Positions 1-12,134 of a DNA stretch of 64,000 bases are shown piece by piece; positions within the stretch are counted from its first letter, which is position 1, and the number at the start of each line of letters is the position of its first letter. The stretch comes from Bradysia coprophila (lineage: Eukaryota > Arthropoda > Insecta > Diptera > Sciaridae): contig NC_050737.1 of the NCBI RefSeq assembly GCF_014529535.1, positions 2,078,447 through 2,142,446 of the forward strand, given 5' to 3'. The notes below the pieces were generated by a model. The model was not told where the DNA came from, did no database searches, and saw only the letters and a program-made list of their open reading frames with translations. A program made the position numbers and the translations under genes.

Positions 1-1573
1 GTTGCTTTGTCAACAGTGTGTGACATAATTATAACGTATTTAAACCCGTGCAATCATTGTAGAAGTTTCGTTTGATGGCCGAAAAAATAGAACCATTACT
101 GACCGGTAATTGATAATGCAGACGGTTTAAGAGACATCGAATTTTTCAATTCAAAATTTATTAATTTCCAACGCTAATTGGACTCTGTTCGGAAAAAAGC
201 AAAAAGTTTATTTAAAAGCCGAACGTGTATTTGAAATTGATCAATTTAAAAATTCAAAAGCACATTCTTGTTCTGATAAAAGTGAAGAATGGATATTCAT
301 TCTAAATGGAAATTGTAACCTATAAAAAATGCAAACAGTTTAGAGTGTGTTTGTACTGTTGTAGTTCGCAAATTAGGTATGTTGACCGAAGACTCTGCAC
401 TTTAAACAAGATTTGTGGATTATTTTTTTAACTGTTTAACCCTAATTGCATGTCCTATTTCTAAATTACAGACCGGCGAATGGTTTAATTATGACTTCGT
501 CTAAATTACATTTTACCCTGTTATAGACAGCATGTGACCAGTATTATTATCTGGTCTATTACTTCCATCGATCAAAGTATTTTTAATTGGTTGATTTCAA
601 ATCTTGTACTTCAATTTTTTTAACATGCATTTTATTATATAACGGACCATATTACATAGAGCTTGTTATTATTTTTGGCGTCGTTATCGATAACAGATGA
701 AAAGCCGTATGTGACAGGTTGAATCCAAATCTACTATCTAATCTCAAGACGTTCATTGCATTTGCATTAGAAGTAAACTGTTGAATCCCAATGTACTACC
801 GCAGTCGACGAATACCACAATGAACAACGAAAAGCATATATACGCATTCGAAGATGCTCAAGAAAAATACTACCAATAGGACGAGAGGGAATAGTGGCGC
901 AGACAGACATGCATGAACGAACATATTGTTAAAAATAGCTTCAAAGCAAATTTGTGATTTGTGACAGTAATGTGAAAGGTCATGGTTTTTCATTGGAGCA
1001 ACAAGTTATTACATTCGACTGAGGAATCACAATCTGTGTTGTCACTCAAATTTCATATTGCATATTGCAAACGGTCGAAAATCGTAGTAATAAATCCAAC
1101 AAATGCACAGCGGTATTCGTTATCTGTCGGTAAATGTAAAAGTGATGGTTCCTTCAACCGAACATACTGTTTCTGTTAGTCGCTTCCGAGTCTATTCCAC
1201 TACACACACCAATTCAGATTAATTTCGTCCAAACAACCCTTGAGAGTTCAAGGAATTGCTTATCAGAGAAAGGCTGGAATCGAAAACTCGACTGTCTAGT
1301 CTACATCGAATATAACAATTTTTACGAATATAACACACCATAGCCTGTCTGCATTTTTACGATGAAATTTTAATCACAAAAAAATATCTTCGATGCGCGT
1401 GTTTATTATTGTCGACGCATTTCAACAAGTTGAACATTTAATCAATTTCGGTTCGTTTAAATGAATCAAAAACAAGAACTATTTTCACATTCAACTTTAA
1501 GTCTAGACCACAGACAGTAAGGAATTGTAAATAATTAATGGATTTACACAATAAATGGAATCGTCGCACTTAC
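1..1573. other. AT-rich stretch without a recognisable gene
   Basis: No exon with supporting splice sites or a recognisable protein was found on either strand. The short open frames (for example 796-993 on the minus strand) have no codon or domain signal. This stretch could be intron or flank of the candidate minus-strand gene whose first exon may lie at 1574-1616. Confidence 0.5.
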
Positions 1574-1616
1574 CGTAACAGCAGCCAAAAATGAGCACAA
1601 TAATAAATTTCCACAT
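1574..1616 (-). CDS. candidate first exon encoding a signal peptide
   Basis: Read on the minus strand, an ATG at 1616 opens a 14-codon exon, MWKFIIVLIFGCCY plus one base. It is followed at once by a strong donor, GTAAGTGC. A Met, Trp-Lys, hydrophobic stretch and small/Cys residues is the usual form of a short first exon of a secreted or membrane protein. No second exon could be recognised between here and position 1, so the rest of the gene would lie in a long intron or outside the window. It may also be a chance match. The product is unknown. Confidence 0.3.
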
Positions 1617-2538
1617 TTTGATGTCCACAAATTGAATAAATCAGATAAGCTTCACGAACAGTTTATTTTTGGAAGACGTCAAACAAAGAAATGGAGTCCG
1701 AGGGTCCCATGTATATTTCTGTATTATTATGATTCTGCCATCGATCGCGACAGTTTCTTCACGATTACACTTTTCTTTATCAAAAAAATAAACCAATCAA
1801 ATTTAGTGAAACTATGGTGCTGTTAAAACACTTGTTTGCATTATGTAGGTGGACCTACGGTTGTTTATAAATGCGAAATTATTATTTATAATTTCAAGGG
1901 AAGATGAAAAAAATAATAAAGTAGTAGCACTAAAAAATGTAGTCAAAACTATGTGAATATAAGTCACAATCGTCACACATCTCTCATTTTTCCGACCGCT
2001 CGCATTCCATTTTTCGAATTTCGAAATTGCTCATAGCAAACATATGTATTTTTACGCGCGCGCTCCGTATTACGAAGATTTAAGTTTTGTATCGTCTGTA
2101 TTCGCCTAGTCGGTTGGCCTGTAGAGGCGCCACATTTTTTTTACAGTACTTCATTCTAACTGGACTATTTTTTTGTGAAACAACTTCACATTGATTCATT
2201 CCTATGAAATGTCACAGCAGTGAAAATAAGCGCAGTGACAGCAGTAATTTTATGACAGAATGTATTAAAATATGGGAAAACTCTATTACATTTCTTCTTA
2301 GTTTCTAAACATCATTCTCCTATAGTGCGTTTCCTTGTTTAAAAGTGGTAAGCAATACGTTTTCGTAATTCCGAGCCATAATCATTACCTTTCCATGCAT
2401 TCATTTAGCACTGTTTTGAGGACTTTAATTTACTGTCTTCACGACACAGTGAAAAAAGTTTTTCGCACTCAGTGAAATATAGCCATTTTCGCAACAAGTG
2501 ACGAAAAGTCCTACTTTGCCTTTGTTGCGAAAAACGCT
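1617..2538. other. intergenic, no gene seen
   Basis: AT-rich sequence with no supported exon on either strand. The open frame at 1632-1826 starts at a TTG and resembles no protein. Confidence 0.5.
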
Positions 2539-2637
2539 GTATACAACTCGATGATAAATGCTTTTTTAGGCACACGATGTGTATTCTACTCTACACATCT
2601 AGTGCCTAAAAGAGCATTTACCACTCGGTTGTATAAA
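2539..2637. repeat. foldback repeat, family A copy 1
   Basis: The two halves are near-perfect inverted copies of about 48 bp. The left arm runs through GATAAATGCTTTTTTAGGCA, and the right arm reads back as GGTAAATGCTCTTTTAGGCA. A related palindrome lies at 37154-37270, so this is a dispersed foldback or MITE family, not a local regulatory hairpin. No clear target duplication was seen. Confidence 0.6.
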
Positions 2638-3338
2638 CTATGTCCCACCTGTTGGGTGGGTCAGATCCCTTGATTGTTTGTCTGAGTATTTTTATTAGTA
2701 ATGATTTATTGATTTATTTCAATGAAATGTAATTTTGTATATTGATGGCCACAAAAACGCATTTAGAAGAAGAACTACTAGAACGGTCTAATAAATCTCT
2801 CATTGATGATTTAATTCTGTTTAGTTTCACTGAAAAAATCTTCGAAACTTTGTATATAAAATGTCCCGGCAAAAAATGACGTAAGTTTTCAATAAAAAAA
2901 CTCGTGTGAATTGCAACCGTCGCTTCGCTCTGGCCGCAAACTTCACACTCTATAATTTTGGTTTTTTTGAGAACTACTCCCAGATGGTTGAACCGATACC
3001 ACCCATTTTCGCAATGTTCTGAAAGAAAAGGTTAAGACACTTCTGAGTTGATCACTAAGGCGGTGACACGCAGATGCTTTTTATTGAACAAACTCATTAC
3101 AGATTGTTTGAAATATCAACCTGATGAAAACTTTTTTTTTTCTTCAAATTGACATTTCAAACAAACTGTAATGTGTTCAACAAAATGTATCTATTTGTCA
3201 TAACGACACATGTTTTCAATGAAACTTAAACTCGTGTGACTTGCACACTCGTTAATTTTTGTTCTATTTGTTCGGTTTTGTTTACAAGGTAAAGTCGCAC
3301 AACATCAGCTTGTTCGTTAGACCAACATAATCTATCTT
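2638..3338. other. intergenic with weak inverted repeat
   Basis: No gene seen. Around 3085-3180 an imperfect palindrome pairs ATTACAGATTGTTTGAAAT with its complement. At 2965-3010 there is one copy of the dispersed repeat (CCAGATGGTTGAACCGAT) that is tandemly arranged at 5345-5700, on the other side of the transposon at 3339-5312. Confidence 0.5.
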
Positions 3339-5312
3339 CAGGCGCGCCGACTTTTGTTTTGGGTGTTGGGTGCTAATGCTCCCGGAAAATTTTTCATTGC
3401 AAAGCCTCTTAGAAAGCGCAGAGCGATGGTCAGTTAAAATTTCAACAGACACAGATGTTCCTGTTACGGCATACCGTCGCATCAATAATAGCACCGAGTA
3501 TTCTGAATATCAAAAACCGATAAATGAGTGACGTAAAATTGAATACTTTAGCGGCGCAGGGGAATTTTTTACAATGGAAATTTAGAACTTTTCCTGCACG
3601 GAGAACGGTGACAAAAATTTTAATTTCATACAATGATGACATTAAGATGTCACCAGACCTATTCCAATTTATTTGAGCTAGCGGTTTTGTATCCGTTCTT
3701 TGTGGGAAAAATTGTTAGGATGACAAAATCTTAGATAAAGATTAACAAAATCTTATATTTTCTTCTAGACCTCTTGAAGCGATTTTGCTAACATATTCCA
3801 TACCGTGTAGCAAATGATCACTTTTCCATTTACTAGCTCTTCACGATATGAACTACGAGCATTAAATGGACCACCAGCGAAAAAGTAAAATTTGAAAATC
3901 TGCGAGTCTGAGTATACTTTCCCCAATTCTTAAATTGAACACCCATCACTCGATTTTATGATTGTTCTCCTTCTGATCCTTTATCTATTATAGAAAAGAT
4001 AATGAAGAGAAAAATGGGGCTGAAGTTAGCACAACCAAGACTTTTTACAATCTCAAGCTAACACAAGATCACAAAGGATGAAATTGTTTTATCTTTTCCA
4101 GAAATGACCCAAAGTTATTTTGAGTTATACAATGTGTTCATCTTTAAACAGCACCATGTTCGATTTTTTTAGAGTTTTAAAAGGCATCGATGGTCCCATT
4201 CAATTAAGTCTATGATACCTTTTCGTGAAATTTGAATTCGCTAAGGTATTTTCAAATTTTGTGCCAAAATATCATAGACTGGAAACACTTTGTTGACTAG
4301 TAACATCGATGACTTCTAAAACTCTAAGAAAACTCAAATATGTTCCGAATTCAAAAAGAACCCACTGTATTGCTGAGCCCTAATAATGAGAAATTTTTAT
4401 GTCTGTTTCGTAGTTTTAGACCACTAGAAATGTTCCTGGGTGTGGAGTCTGTTTGTGATAACAAAAATCAACTACTCTTATATTTTGCCTCGTGTTTTCC
4501 AAATTCGATGCTGAGATTTTCGGATTCATTCACTTATGCTTTGTTCTATAACTTAACTTAAATGGAAAAGGAGTGAAGAATCATGTTCCCGATTAATGAA
4601 AGTAAAACCATTTTTTATAATGTCACGGCCGTGCAACAATCTCATAATCGCTCTTCTTCTCTTTTGACATCTTTAGATACTTTTTAGAAAAATTATGGAA
4701 CAAAGTGTAATGAATATCCCAAAAATCTCAGCATAGAAATGGAAGCATAAATATATGGGACATTCTTAAGTTATTTAGAAATATTATGAAACACTCAGCG
4801 GAAGCTGTTGACTAGGCCCGTAGTCTACATCTTCAAATTCACGTTGGCATCAAAATATGAAGAAAAATAATAGACTGAATACGTACGAAACTTGTAACTC
4901 AACTAACTTGACCATAACCCATATAACCCACCTGCATATTCTAGGAGTTTTAGATTCTTAGATTTCAGCAGTAGCCTCTGCAATGAAACAATATTCTAGG
5001 ATATTCAGATTGTCGGAATAACTCAATACAATCTGAATATTCATTGATCAGCTCATAAATTTGTGTTGACAAATTCTTGTAGAAAGTAGAAAGCAATTAC
5101 TTTCTACAAAAATTCTAATTGTAGTCTATACTCTTGGTTTGATTTGTAGGTTTTGATAGAGTAGAAGAAGTCATTTCAAAGAAAAAATGAATAGTGAGAA
5201 ATAGAATATCAGTTCTGGATAAAGTCTGCCATTTCGTTGGGTTGTACGCACCCAACAAATTCTGGTGTTGGGTGCTTCGGCACCCAACGTTACCTAGAAG
5301 TCGGCGCGCCTG
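3339..5312. mobile_element. hAT-like non-autonomous DNA transposon, 1.97 kb
   Basis: The element begins CAGGCGCGCCGACTT and ends with the exact inverse complement, a 15-bp terminal inverted repeat. It is bordered by a perfect 8-bp direct repeat TCTATCTT at 3331-3338 and 5313-5320. An 8-bp duplication with CAGG-type ends is characteristic of the hAT superfamily. Inside both ends the motif TTGGGTGC or its complement recurs, like the subterminal transposase-binding repeats of hAT elements. No transposase-like reading frame remains (4340-4561 is meaningless), so it would need a transposase supplied in trans. A smaller foldback (4170-4329) sits inside it. Confidence 0.85.
4170..4329. repeat. foldback/MITE nested inside the 3339-5312 transposon
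   Basis: The ends are inverted copies: TTAGAGTTTTAAAAGGCATC on the left and, read back from the right, TTAGAGTTTTAGAAGTCATC. A second internal inverted pair (AGTCTATGATA / TATCATAGACT) makes a two-tier palindrome. It is probably a small element inserted into the larger one. Confidence 0.55.
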
Positions 5313-5344
5313 TCTATCTTAGAACCTAGCCTCAGGAATTAACT

Positions 5345-5700
5345 TTTTTTTTTAAATCGGTTGAGAATTACTCCAGTTGTCGTGTTAACAAAAAGCAGAA
5401 AAGGCTTCTTTCGAGAACTACTCCCAGATGGTTGAACCGATGCCACCCATTTTCGAACTTGACCTGGGGATTTCAATACTTCGTCGAATAATTTTTTTTT
5501 TTGAAAATCGGTTGAATTTTGCTCCAGTTATCGTGGTAACAAAAAGCAGAAAAGGCTTCCTTCGAGAACTACCCAGATGGTTGAACATATACCACCCATG
5601 TTTGAACTTGACCTGAGGATTTCAATACTTCGTCAAATAAGTAAAAGTTTTTGAAAATCGGTTGAACTTTGCTCCAGTTATCGTGTTAACAAAGGGCACA
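5345..5700. repeat. tandem copies of a dispersed ~150-bp repeat
   Basis: Blocks beginning near TCGAGAACTACTCCCAGATGG recur at about 5412 and 5562. Each is followed by a segment on 'cccatttt-gaacttgacctg-ggatttcaatacttcgtc' and an 'aaatcggttga-ctccagttatcgt' segment, giving two full units and partial flanks. A further copy lies at 2965-3010. No coding function is seen. Confidence 0.6.
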
Positions 5701-6229
5701 AAATTTTAACATTTAACGTTTTTTCATCACATTCCCATACATTTTTTATCATAGTGAACGTGTTACGTACGGTGTATTTTTTTGTAAAACCCATGACTTA
5801 CAGTCAAGGGAATAACTATTTGCTAACAAGTTAGCTTGATAAATCCAGCGACTATCCAACTCGACCAACGAGACGAGCACAGCAACTCATAATTCTCGTG
5901 TTAGCAACAAGATTTTATCTATAATTTGGGTGCCACCTGTCTTCGAAAGTGCTTTAATCTGTTCTTACCGAACCTAGATGTTTACCTGTTCATTCATTAC
6001 CTTGCGTTCGATTTCGGTTTGCTCCGTTTGCTCATAGCAGTTAGCATAAATTTTCTAGTGACGCCTCTACGAACTTTTCTAATTAAAAAAAAAATGTAGA
6101 GACACATTTAAATTGGGGTACCAGCTGCCTTCGCAGCTGTCTTAAACTGTTCTTTCGGAACCTAAGTCTTTAGTCATACCTTCTCTTTCAAAACTCAAAT
6201 CTTTGCGTTCGATTACAGTTTGATCAGAG

Positions 6230-6400
6230 CAAGGCTGTATACTTTGGGGAGGTCACGCAGATGCAGATACGCGGGTTACACACCTCGTTTCATACAAAAA
6301 ATTCACCACGCCATACAAATTCAATTTTGGTGAATTTTTGTGTTCCCGCGTATCTAATAAAATGGCGATCTGCGTGACCTCCCCAAAGTATACAGCCTTG
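6230..6400. mobile_element. 171-bp hAT-like MITE
   Basis: The terminal inverted repeats are identical for 33 bp. They start CAAGGCTGTATACTTTGGGG and continue AGGTCACGCAGAT on both ends. The flanks are GATCAGAG (6222-6229) and GCTCAGAG (6401-6408), an 8-bp duplication with one difference. An inner pair containing GATACGCGGG extends the symmetry. The size, lack of coding sequence and 8-bp duplication fit a hAT-derived MITE. Confidence 0.8.
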
Positions 6401-6408
6401 GCTCAGAG

Positions 6409-7277
6409 CAGTTACATTTTTAAATTTATTTCGATTGGGACCTATAAATTCGAATATGATTGCGATACATAACGCGACGTACGAAAATTAACGCACATGT
6501 GCTTCTCATAACCTATCTTTACATTACACGCATTCGCACAACTACTTTATATTTTTTTATGTTTAATTGTGCAGAAAAAAAGACTCGAATATAGAATTTC
6601 CGCGACATAACAAAACTTGTTTAGGAAATTGGTTTGAGAAATTAGTTAATTAGAAACTGTAAAATTTGGATTCAACGAAGCTGGACTGAATTAAAACCAA
6701 ATACAAGACTGCCTGTACGTTCATATTGTCGGAGTAAGTATCTTTGCCGTTTGGTAAAAGTAAATCCGACCATCCATTAAATTAATGTTCATTCTAACAA
6801 ACATTCATATCATTGACAATGGAAAGAAATAAAATTGGAGATTATGGGTCTTGCGCTGAGGGTCAGGTAAAAAGAATTCTGGCCTTTGGTGTGTCTAAAA
6901 GTTTTTTTTTGAAAAATCACGTTCTAACCTAAAGTTCATAAGTGTGCTGCCTGAATTCCTTTATTAGTTTCATAAATTGCGATGTTGTTCATTCGGTCGT
7001 AGAACACAAACCAACCAAATTATTTTGACGAACCGAATTTGTATAAGAAAATTGAATTTAAATTAAAATTGCTGACCGATTCTCCGTTTATTTATTTGCA
7101 GACATCGTCGTGTAAATTTTTACGTCCTCACGACCGTTTTCAATCAAGGGTCAAATGTTTGTTTAGATTTTGATTGCATTGTGTGCTAACCATATCAAAG
7201 AAATCACTCCAGACAATAACAACGACTAGATAGTCTTAACTCACTGAATTTACCAGCTGTCATACAATAATTCCGAA
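6409..7277. other. upstream flank of the 7278 gene
   Basis: No gene seen. This stretch should hold the promoter and 5' UTR of the plus-strand gene starting at 7278. No convincing TATA box was identified. Confidence 0.4.
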
Positions 7278-10200
7278 ATGGATGATCAGACTCATAACTC
7301 TCCACCGTCGTCCAGGAAATCGTCTGTGCTGGGTAAGCTTGACCGTCCCGAGACGCCGAACAGAGGCAGTCCCTACCTGACGCGATCGCGTAAAAGTTCA
7401 ACTTTGACTGAAGAGAATATCGCAATGCACAATGACACGCCAACCAGTAAAGGTGCTCCTACCAGACGAATCACTCGACGAATGTCACAAAGCAACGAGA
7501 ATCCCGTTGTTTTAACACCAATGCCACAAGTAGCGAAACGAACCAGACGTTCACCAAGTGTTGCGAGCGGTGATGATTTAATGTCTACGCCGAAAAAGAA
7601 GTTCTCTGTGGCGCAGGAGAATGTCGTCATTGAGGAAGATGAAACAGTAGAGGAAAATAAACTGGAATCAACAGGTGCTGGCACAAATGGATCTAAAATT
7701 GAAAATGAAGGTGACAAGGAGAATATTAACACAATTGTCAATGGGAATGCATCGGACGAAACACTGCAACACAAGTCACCACCGGATGCAAGCGATGCCA
7801 ATAAAATAGGTTCGGTAGCGGAACAGCCAATGGAACCAACTACTTTAACGGAAACTGCACCAGCCGATTCTAATGAGCTAGCGGTAAGCACTTTAAATTC
7901 AGCCGCACTTCCTGTTGAGGTTTCCACAAAGATTACAGAGTCCGTTAATGCGGATGTCTCGGTAAGTTTAGATTTACTTACTCGCAGTTGTTCGTTTATA
8001 ACTGGAACTTTCATTTCAGGCCACACAAACCAGTAGCCCACCATCTACATCAGAATCATCGGATCAGAATGTAACTGTTAATTCACAGACTACAGTTGCA
8101 ATCAATGACCAATCTGAATCTGACTCACCAAAGTTATCCGAATCAATGCTTGACATTGTTCGAAAGTTCACATCAGAAATGGTAGGTTTGATTTTTGCAA
8201 TAATAGATGGACTCAGCCTAAAATCTAAATTTCCAGAATGCAACAGCAGAAGAAAATCTGGACACGACGAGTGCATCGCTAAATTTCAATGATGCTTCTA
8301 TCGTGGAGCTGAATGACACTGTTTGCGAAATGAAGACACCAAACAAATTAGCTAAGATTTCTGCCACAGATGTGATTGTCGTTCCGGAAACACCAAATGC
8401 GTCGATTATCATCATTCCTGACACTCCAATCCAAACACAAAAGTCTTCAATCACGGAAACTCCGAAATTGAATCCATCCACTGTGCAGTCTATTCAGCAG
8501 GTAGATTCGCCGAAGACTCCAGTTCAGGTGAAAACATCAGTTACGAATGACGGTATTGGTCGTGTTACTCGTTTGTCTATGTTAAAGACACCAAAAGTTC
8601 TTCCATCGGCTGTACAGGCTGTTCAACAGGTGGATTCGCCGAAAACTCCAGTTCAGGTGAAAAATACTGTGACGCCTGACGATACTCCTTTGGCGATTCC
8701 AAAAACTGTTCCGGTGACGCAGCAGTTAAATTCTGTAACATCACTTCAGCAGACTGCCGTTACCACGCCTGTGGCTATCCGAGAAACTGCGAATACTGTT
8801 TTGGATGTTATACCATCAACTCCGAATTCCGTACTGAATGTGACAGAATCGGAAGAAGAAAATCTGTTAAGGACTCCTCCAACTCCATCAAAACCAGCTT
8901 CAGAACTTAAGTCTAACGTCGAGGTTACGAAAGATGTTACATCTGATAACACTCCTAACACACTGGAACTGGAAGCGGACCCAGCAGAGACTGCGCCATT
9001 ACAAAACGGAAATGTAGACGAAAATACTGAATCGAAATGGGGCAGCTCAATTCGTCGTAAATCAGATGGAAAACCGATCGACAAATTTGGAGTCACCAAA
9101 TTGAGTGCAGAAACGGCAACTTCGAAACCGATCAAGAACACATCAACTGTTCACATTGTAGATACAAGCGACGAGGAATCTTGTGACGATGAGGATTCGA
9201 ACAATGAAAGTGGATCTCGTAACATGTTTCTTGATGATGAAGCTATGGAGAGTAATGGAGAAGCGTCAATGGATGAGGATGAAAGAAAGTTCTTGGAAGA
9301 AAACGAGATTCCGGAGGAAGGAATATCGCTTGGATCCGAAAGTGACGAAGCAATGTCCGAAGAAGAGGAATCAGATGATTCCTTCATTGTTTCTGATTCG
9401 TCTGTGCAATTGCTCGATGGTACTGGTGATGATATTGGAAACGAGTCCGTGAAACATGATACATCGGTAAATAAATCGAAGCGAGGCAACAAGATTCTTG
9501 ACACCAGCGACGAAGAGTCTAAAGAAGAACCAAAGAAGTCATCTAAGAAAAGACGTCCCGACAGCTCGTTGAATCGCACCGCCAAATACTCTAGAGTGGA
9601 TGATGATGATGATGATGAAGATGATCAGCATAACAATGTCAACGAAAGTGGTGACGAAGATGAGCTGGCGAATTTGGACGTTGAACCGAAGAAAACTAGA
9701 AGCTCGAAAAGACTTTCCGAATCGACGTCACTATCGAAGAAAGACACAAAACGCCTAAGCCTTCATCCAAACATGAAACTCAGCTCTCTGGAGTCAAATG
9801 GCCAAGAAACGGATGTCAATAAAAGCGATTCACTCGAAGCGGATGACAACAGTGAGGAAGATGTTACCCAAGAATTAGCAAATTTGGATGAAGAACCGAA
9901 GAGGATCACTCGTTCAAAGAGACATTCTGAATCATTTGAGTCATCTAAAAAGGACAATAAACGAATGAGTTTACATCCAAATACAAAGCTCAGCAGCGTG
10001 AAACTGGTTCAGAAAGAAAATGAGCTCAGCAGCGTGAATTTGAATCAGGACGAAAGTACTGAGGATGGTGCTCCAACCACCGCTGAAGAAAGCAGCAGAG
10101 CGATTGTCGAAGAAGAACTAGCAAACCTAGATAATGAACCGAAAAAATCTAAAAACAAGAAGAGATTGTCGGAGCTGAACTCTGTTTCCAAAAAAGAAAT

Positions 10201-11589
10201 GAAACGGCTGAGCCTTCACCCCAATACAAAGCTCAGTTCTGTGGAATCGAATGAAGGCGGACAAGAACAAAATCGCGCGCAACAACAACAGTCGAAAGCC
10301 GATGAAAATGATTCGACTGGAGCCACGATTGTTCTTGAAGATGGACAAGATATCGCAGAAGAATTAGCAAACCTGGACGACGAACCGAAGATAACAGGAA
10401 AGTCGAAGAGACTGTCTGATTCTATGCCCACCTCCAAAAACGATACGAAACGATTAAGTCTGCACCCCAATGCAAAATTGAATCGGTCCGGATTCGATTT
10501 TAAAGTGTTTGCATCCACAGTTATCTCAGCTGAAACGAATGATACTGAAAAAGTTATTGCATCCGCCGTTCCCAATACTGCGGCAAATGATCAATCTGCA
10601 CCTGATGCCGGTCAACAAACAATGGATGTAGAACGTTCGGTTGAAGAAATCCAAGCTAGATGCGACGAGGTACTACAACAGGTGAACGAAACTAGACGGC
10701 TCGAAAAATTGAATAAACAACCTATGCAGGTAAGAGACTTCAATCGACATCCATTATTCAATTCTATTTAGAAAGAAACTCTCCTACACCTACCACTAGA
10801 TGAACCTCACTTTTCTAACATTCACTTTTTTAAACAAATGCAGGAGGACAAATATCAGAGACTCAAGGATAAGAAGGCTGCCAAATTGAAAGAAAAAAGA
10901 GAGAAGGAAGCCCGAGAAAAGGAACGAGAAGCACAGGCTGAAGCACAGCGTCAATTGAAACGAGACAAAAAATCGAAGATAGCACAGCTAACAGGTTAGT
11001 CCGAAACCATAGAAATTGATCCAACTGGAACCAACTGAATTTTCTGATTTCAATTTTAGAGCAAGAAAAACGCAAAGCCATTCAAAAAGCCATCGACTTT
11101 AGCGAAACGATTAAAGCAAGAAAGGCTCAACATTCCATTGTAGTGACAGGAAGTAGCGAATCAACGGAGGAAGAACGGATACCGTCTCCTGTTAAAACTA
11201 AAAAGCGAAAACCGAAACGACTACAGATCTTGAATGAAGAACCCAATCAAACGAAGAAGAAAAGACGTGTCGTGGACACCGAGCAAATGCCGGCAAAGCC
11301 AGAGGGATTCAAAGCTAACTCAATTCCAGTCAAGTCTAGAGGTAATAAAATCAAGCAGAAGCCTGAAAAAGATAAGGAGGAGGGAGATACAAGCGCTGGT
11401 AGCTTTACAGTAGAACCGATGCCAAAAAGTTCAGCCACTCCGTTTGTCGTAACTACTTTACAGTATAATCCAGCGATCAAATTCAGTTCATTTAAAGATA
11501 AAGCGATTTCCAATTCAAATGTGCAGCGCGTTAGTTCTGCCGAGCTTTTGAATCGTAAAAAGAAACAAAAGAAGATGCAAACTAATTGA
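7278..11589 (+). CDS. large acidic/basic nuclear protein, slender-lobes-like (tentative)
   Basis: Five exons join cleanly: 7278-7961, 8020-8181, 8237-10729, 10844-10994 and 11060-11589, giving 1339 residues. The N-terminal half is rich in Ser/Thr-Pro and Arg-Ser, with phosphorylation-type motifs such as VQQVDSPKTPVQVK (twice) and VDTSDEES (twice with variation). The middle is very acidic. Residues of exon 3 then hold four modules of the form ELANLD-x-EPK...SKRLS...KKD-KRLSLHPN-KLSS. The C-terminus is a highly charged coiled-coil (KLKEKREKEAREKER) followed by Lys-rich tails (KTKKRKPKR, NRKKKQKKMQ). There are no membrane segments, so a nuclear or nucleolar protein is likely. Size and composition recall Drosophila Slender lobes, but the identification is from memory of the family's character and is uncertain. 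The start is the first ATG of a long open exon. Confidence 0.85.
9661..10480 (+). repeat. four coding modules inside the 7278 gene
   Basis: Modules begin near 9661, 9870, 10117 and 10360. Each starts ELANLD (V/E/N/D) EPK and ends in a nearly invariant KRLSLHPNxKLSS (KRMSLHPN in the second). They are separated by acidic linkers of differing length. The conserved RLSLHPN core and the variable spacers suggest repeated short binding motifs, not a folded tandem repeat. Confidence 0.8.
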
Positions 11590-11760
11590 TGACTTTGCTA
11601 ATTTTCGTACTGTGTACTTTAAAGAAATTGAATTTTTGTTGATAAGAAAGAAGAAGAAGAAGGAGAAGTTTGTATATTCGTTGGTTTACTAGTTTTTAAG
11701 ATATTTTTTTTTTCAAAGAAATGTTTCTGTTCGGAAAATTTATCCATCGATTAATTTAAA

Positions 11761-11766
11761 AATAAA
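11761..11766 (+). terminator. polyadenylation signal of the 7278 gene
   Basis: AATAAA lies 172 bp after the stop codon on the same strand, the first canonical hexamer in a plausible 3' UTR. Confidence 0.6.
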
Positions 11767-12134
11767 ACAAATTCACATCGCAATGGTCTGGTCATGCATT
11801 TTTTATGTTTTCCTGACGTATTGTCGCACGTGTGATACCTAAGTCAGCACTGATAACAACAAAGAATAAATTCCTCCAAAAGCTGCCGTAATTTGCAAAA
11901 GAAACTTAATGAAAATTTTAAACAAAATAATTCTTTTGTTAAAATTTTTCACTAAATCCCACATGCAAATTACAACATAATGTATAAATAAGATCATGCT
12001 CTAAAACATTCGACAGGCGGTTCATGTACGTACAACGGTAAGTTCTCATTGCAACATCCAATAAATAGTCAAACTTTTGTAAATTGATCACATCCCTTAA
12101 CAATGGTCTTCTGGTCTTACTCGATTTAGATAAA

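Noticed and set aside
7373-8044. 223-codon open frame on the minus strand
   Set aside because: It is the shadow of the plus-strand gene's Ser/Thr-rich coding exon, with Val/Leu/Ser-rich composition and no own splice or start support.
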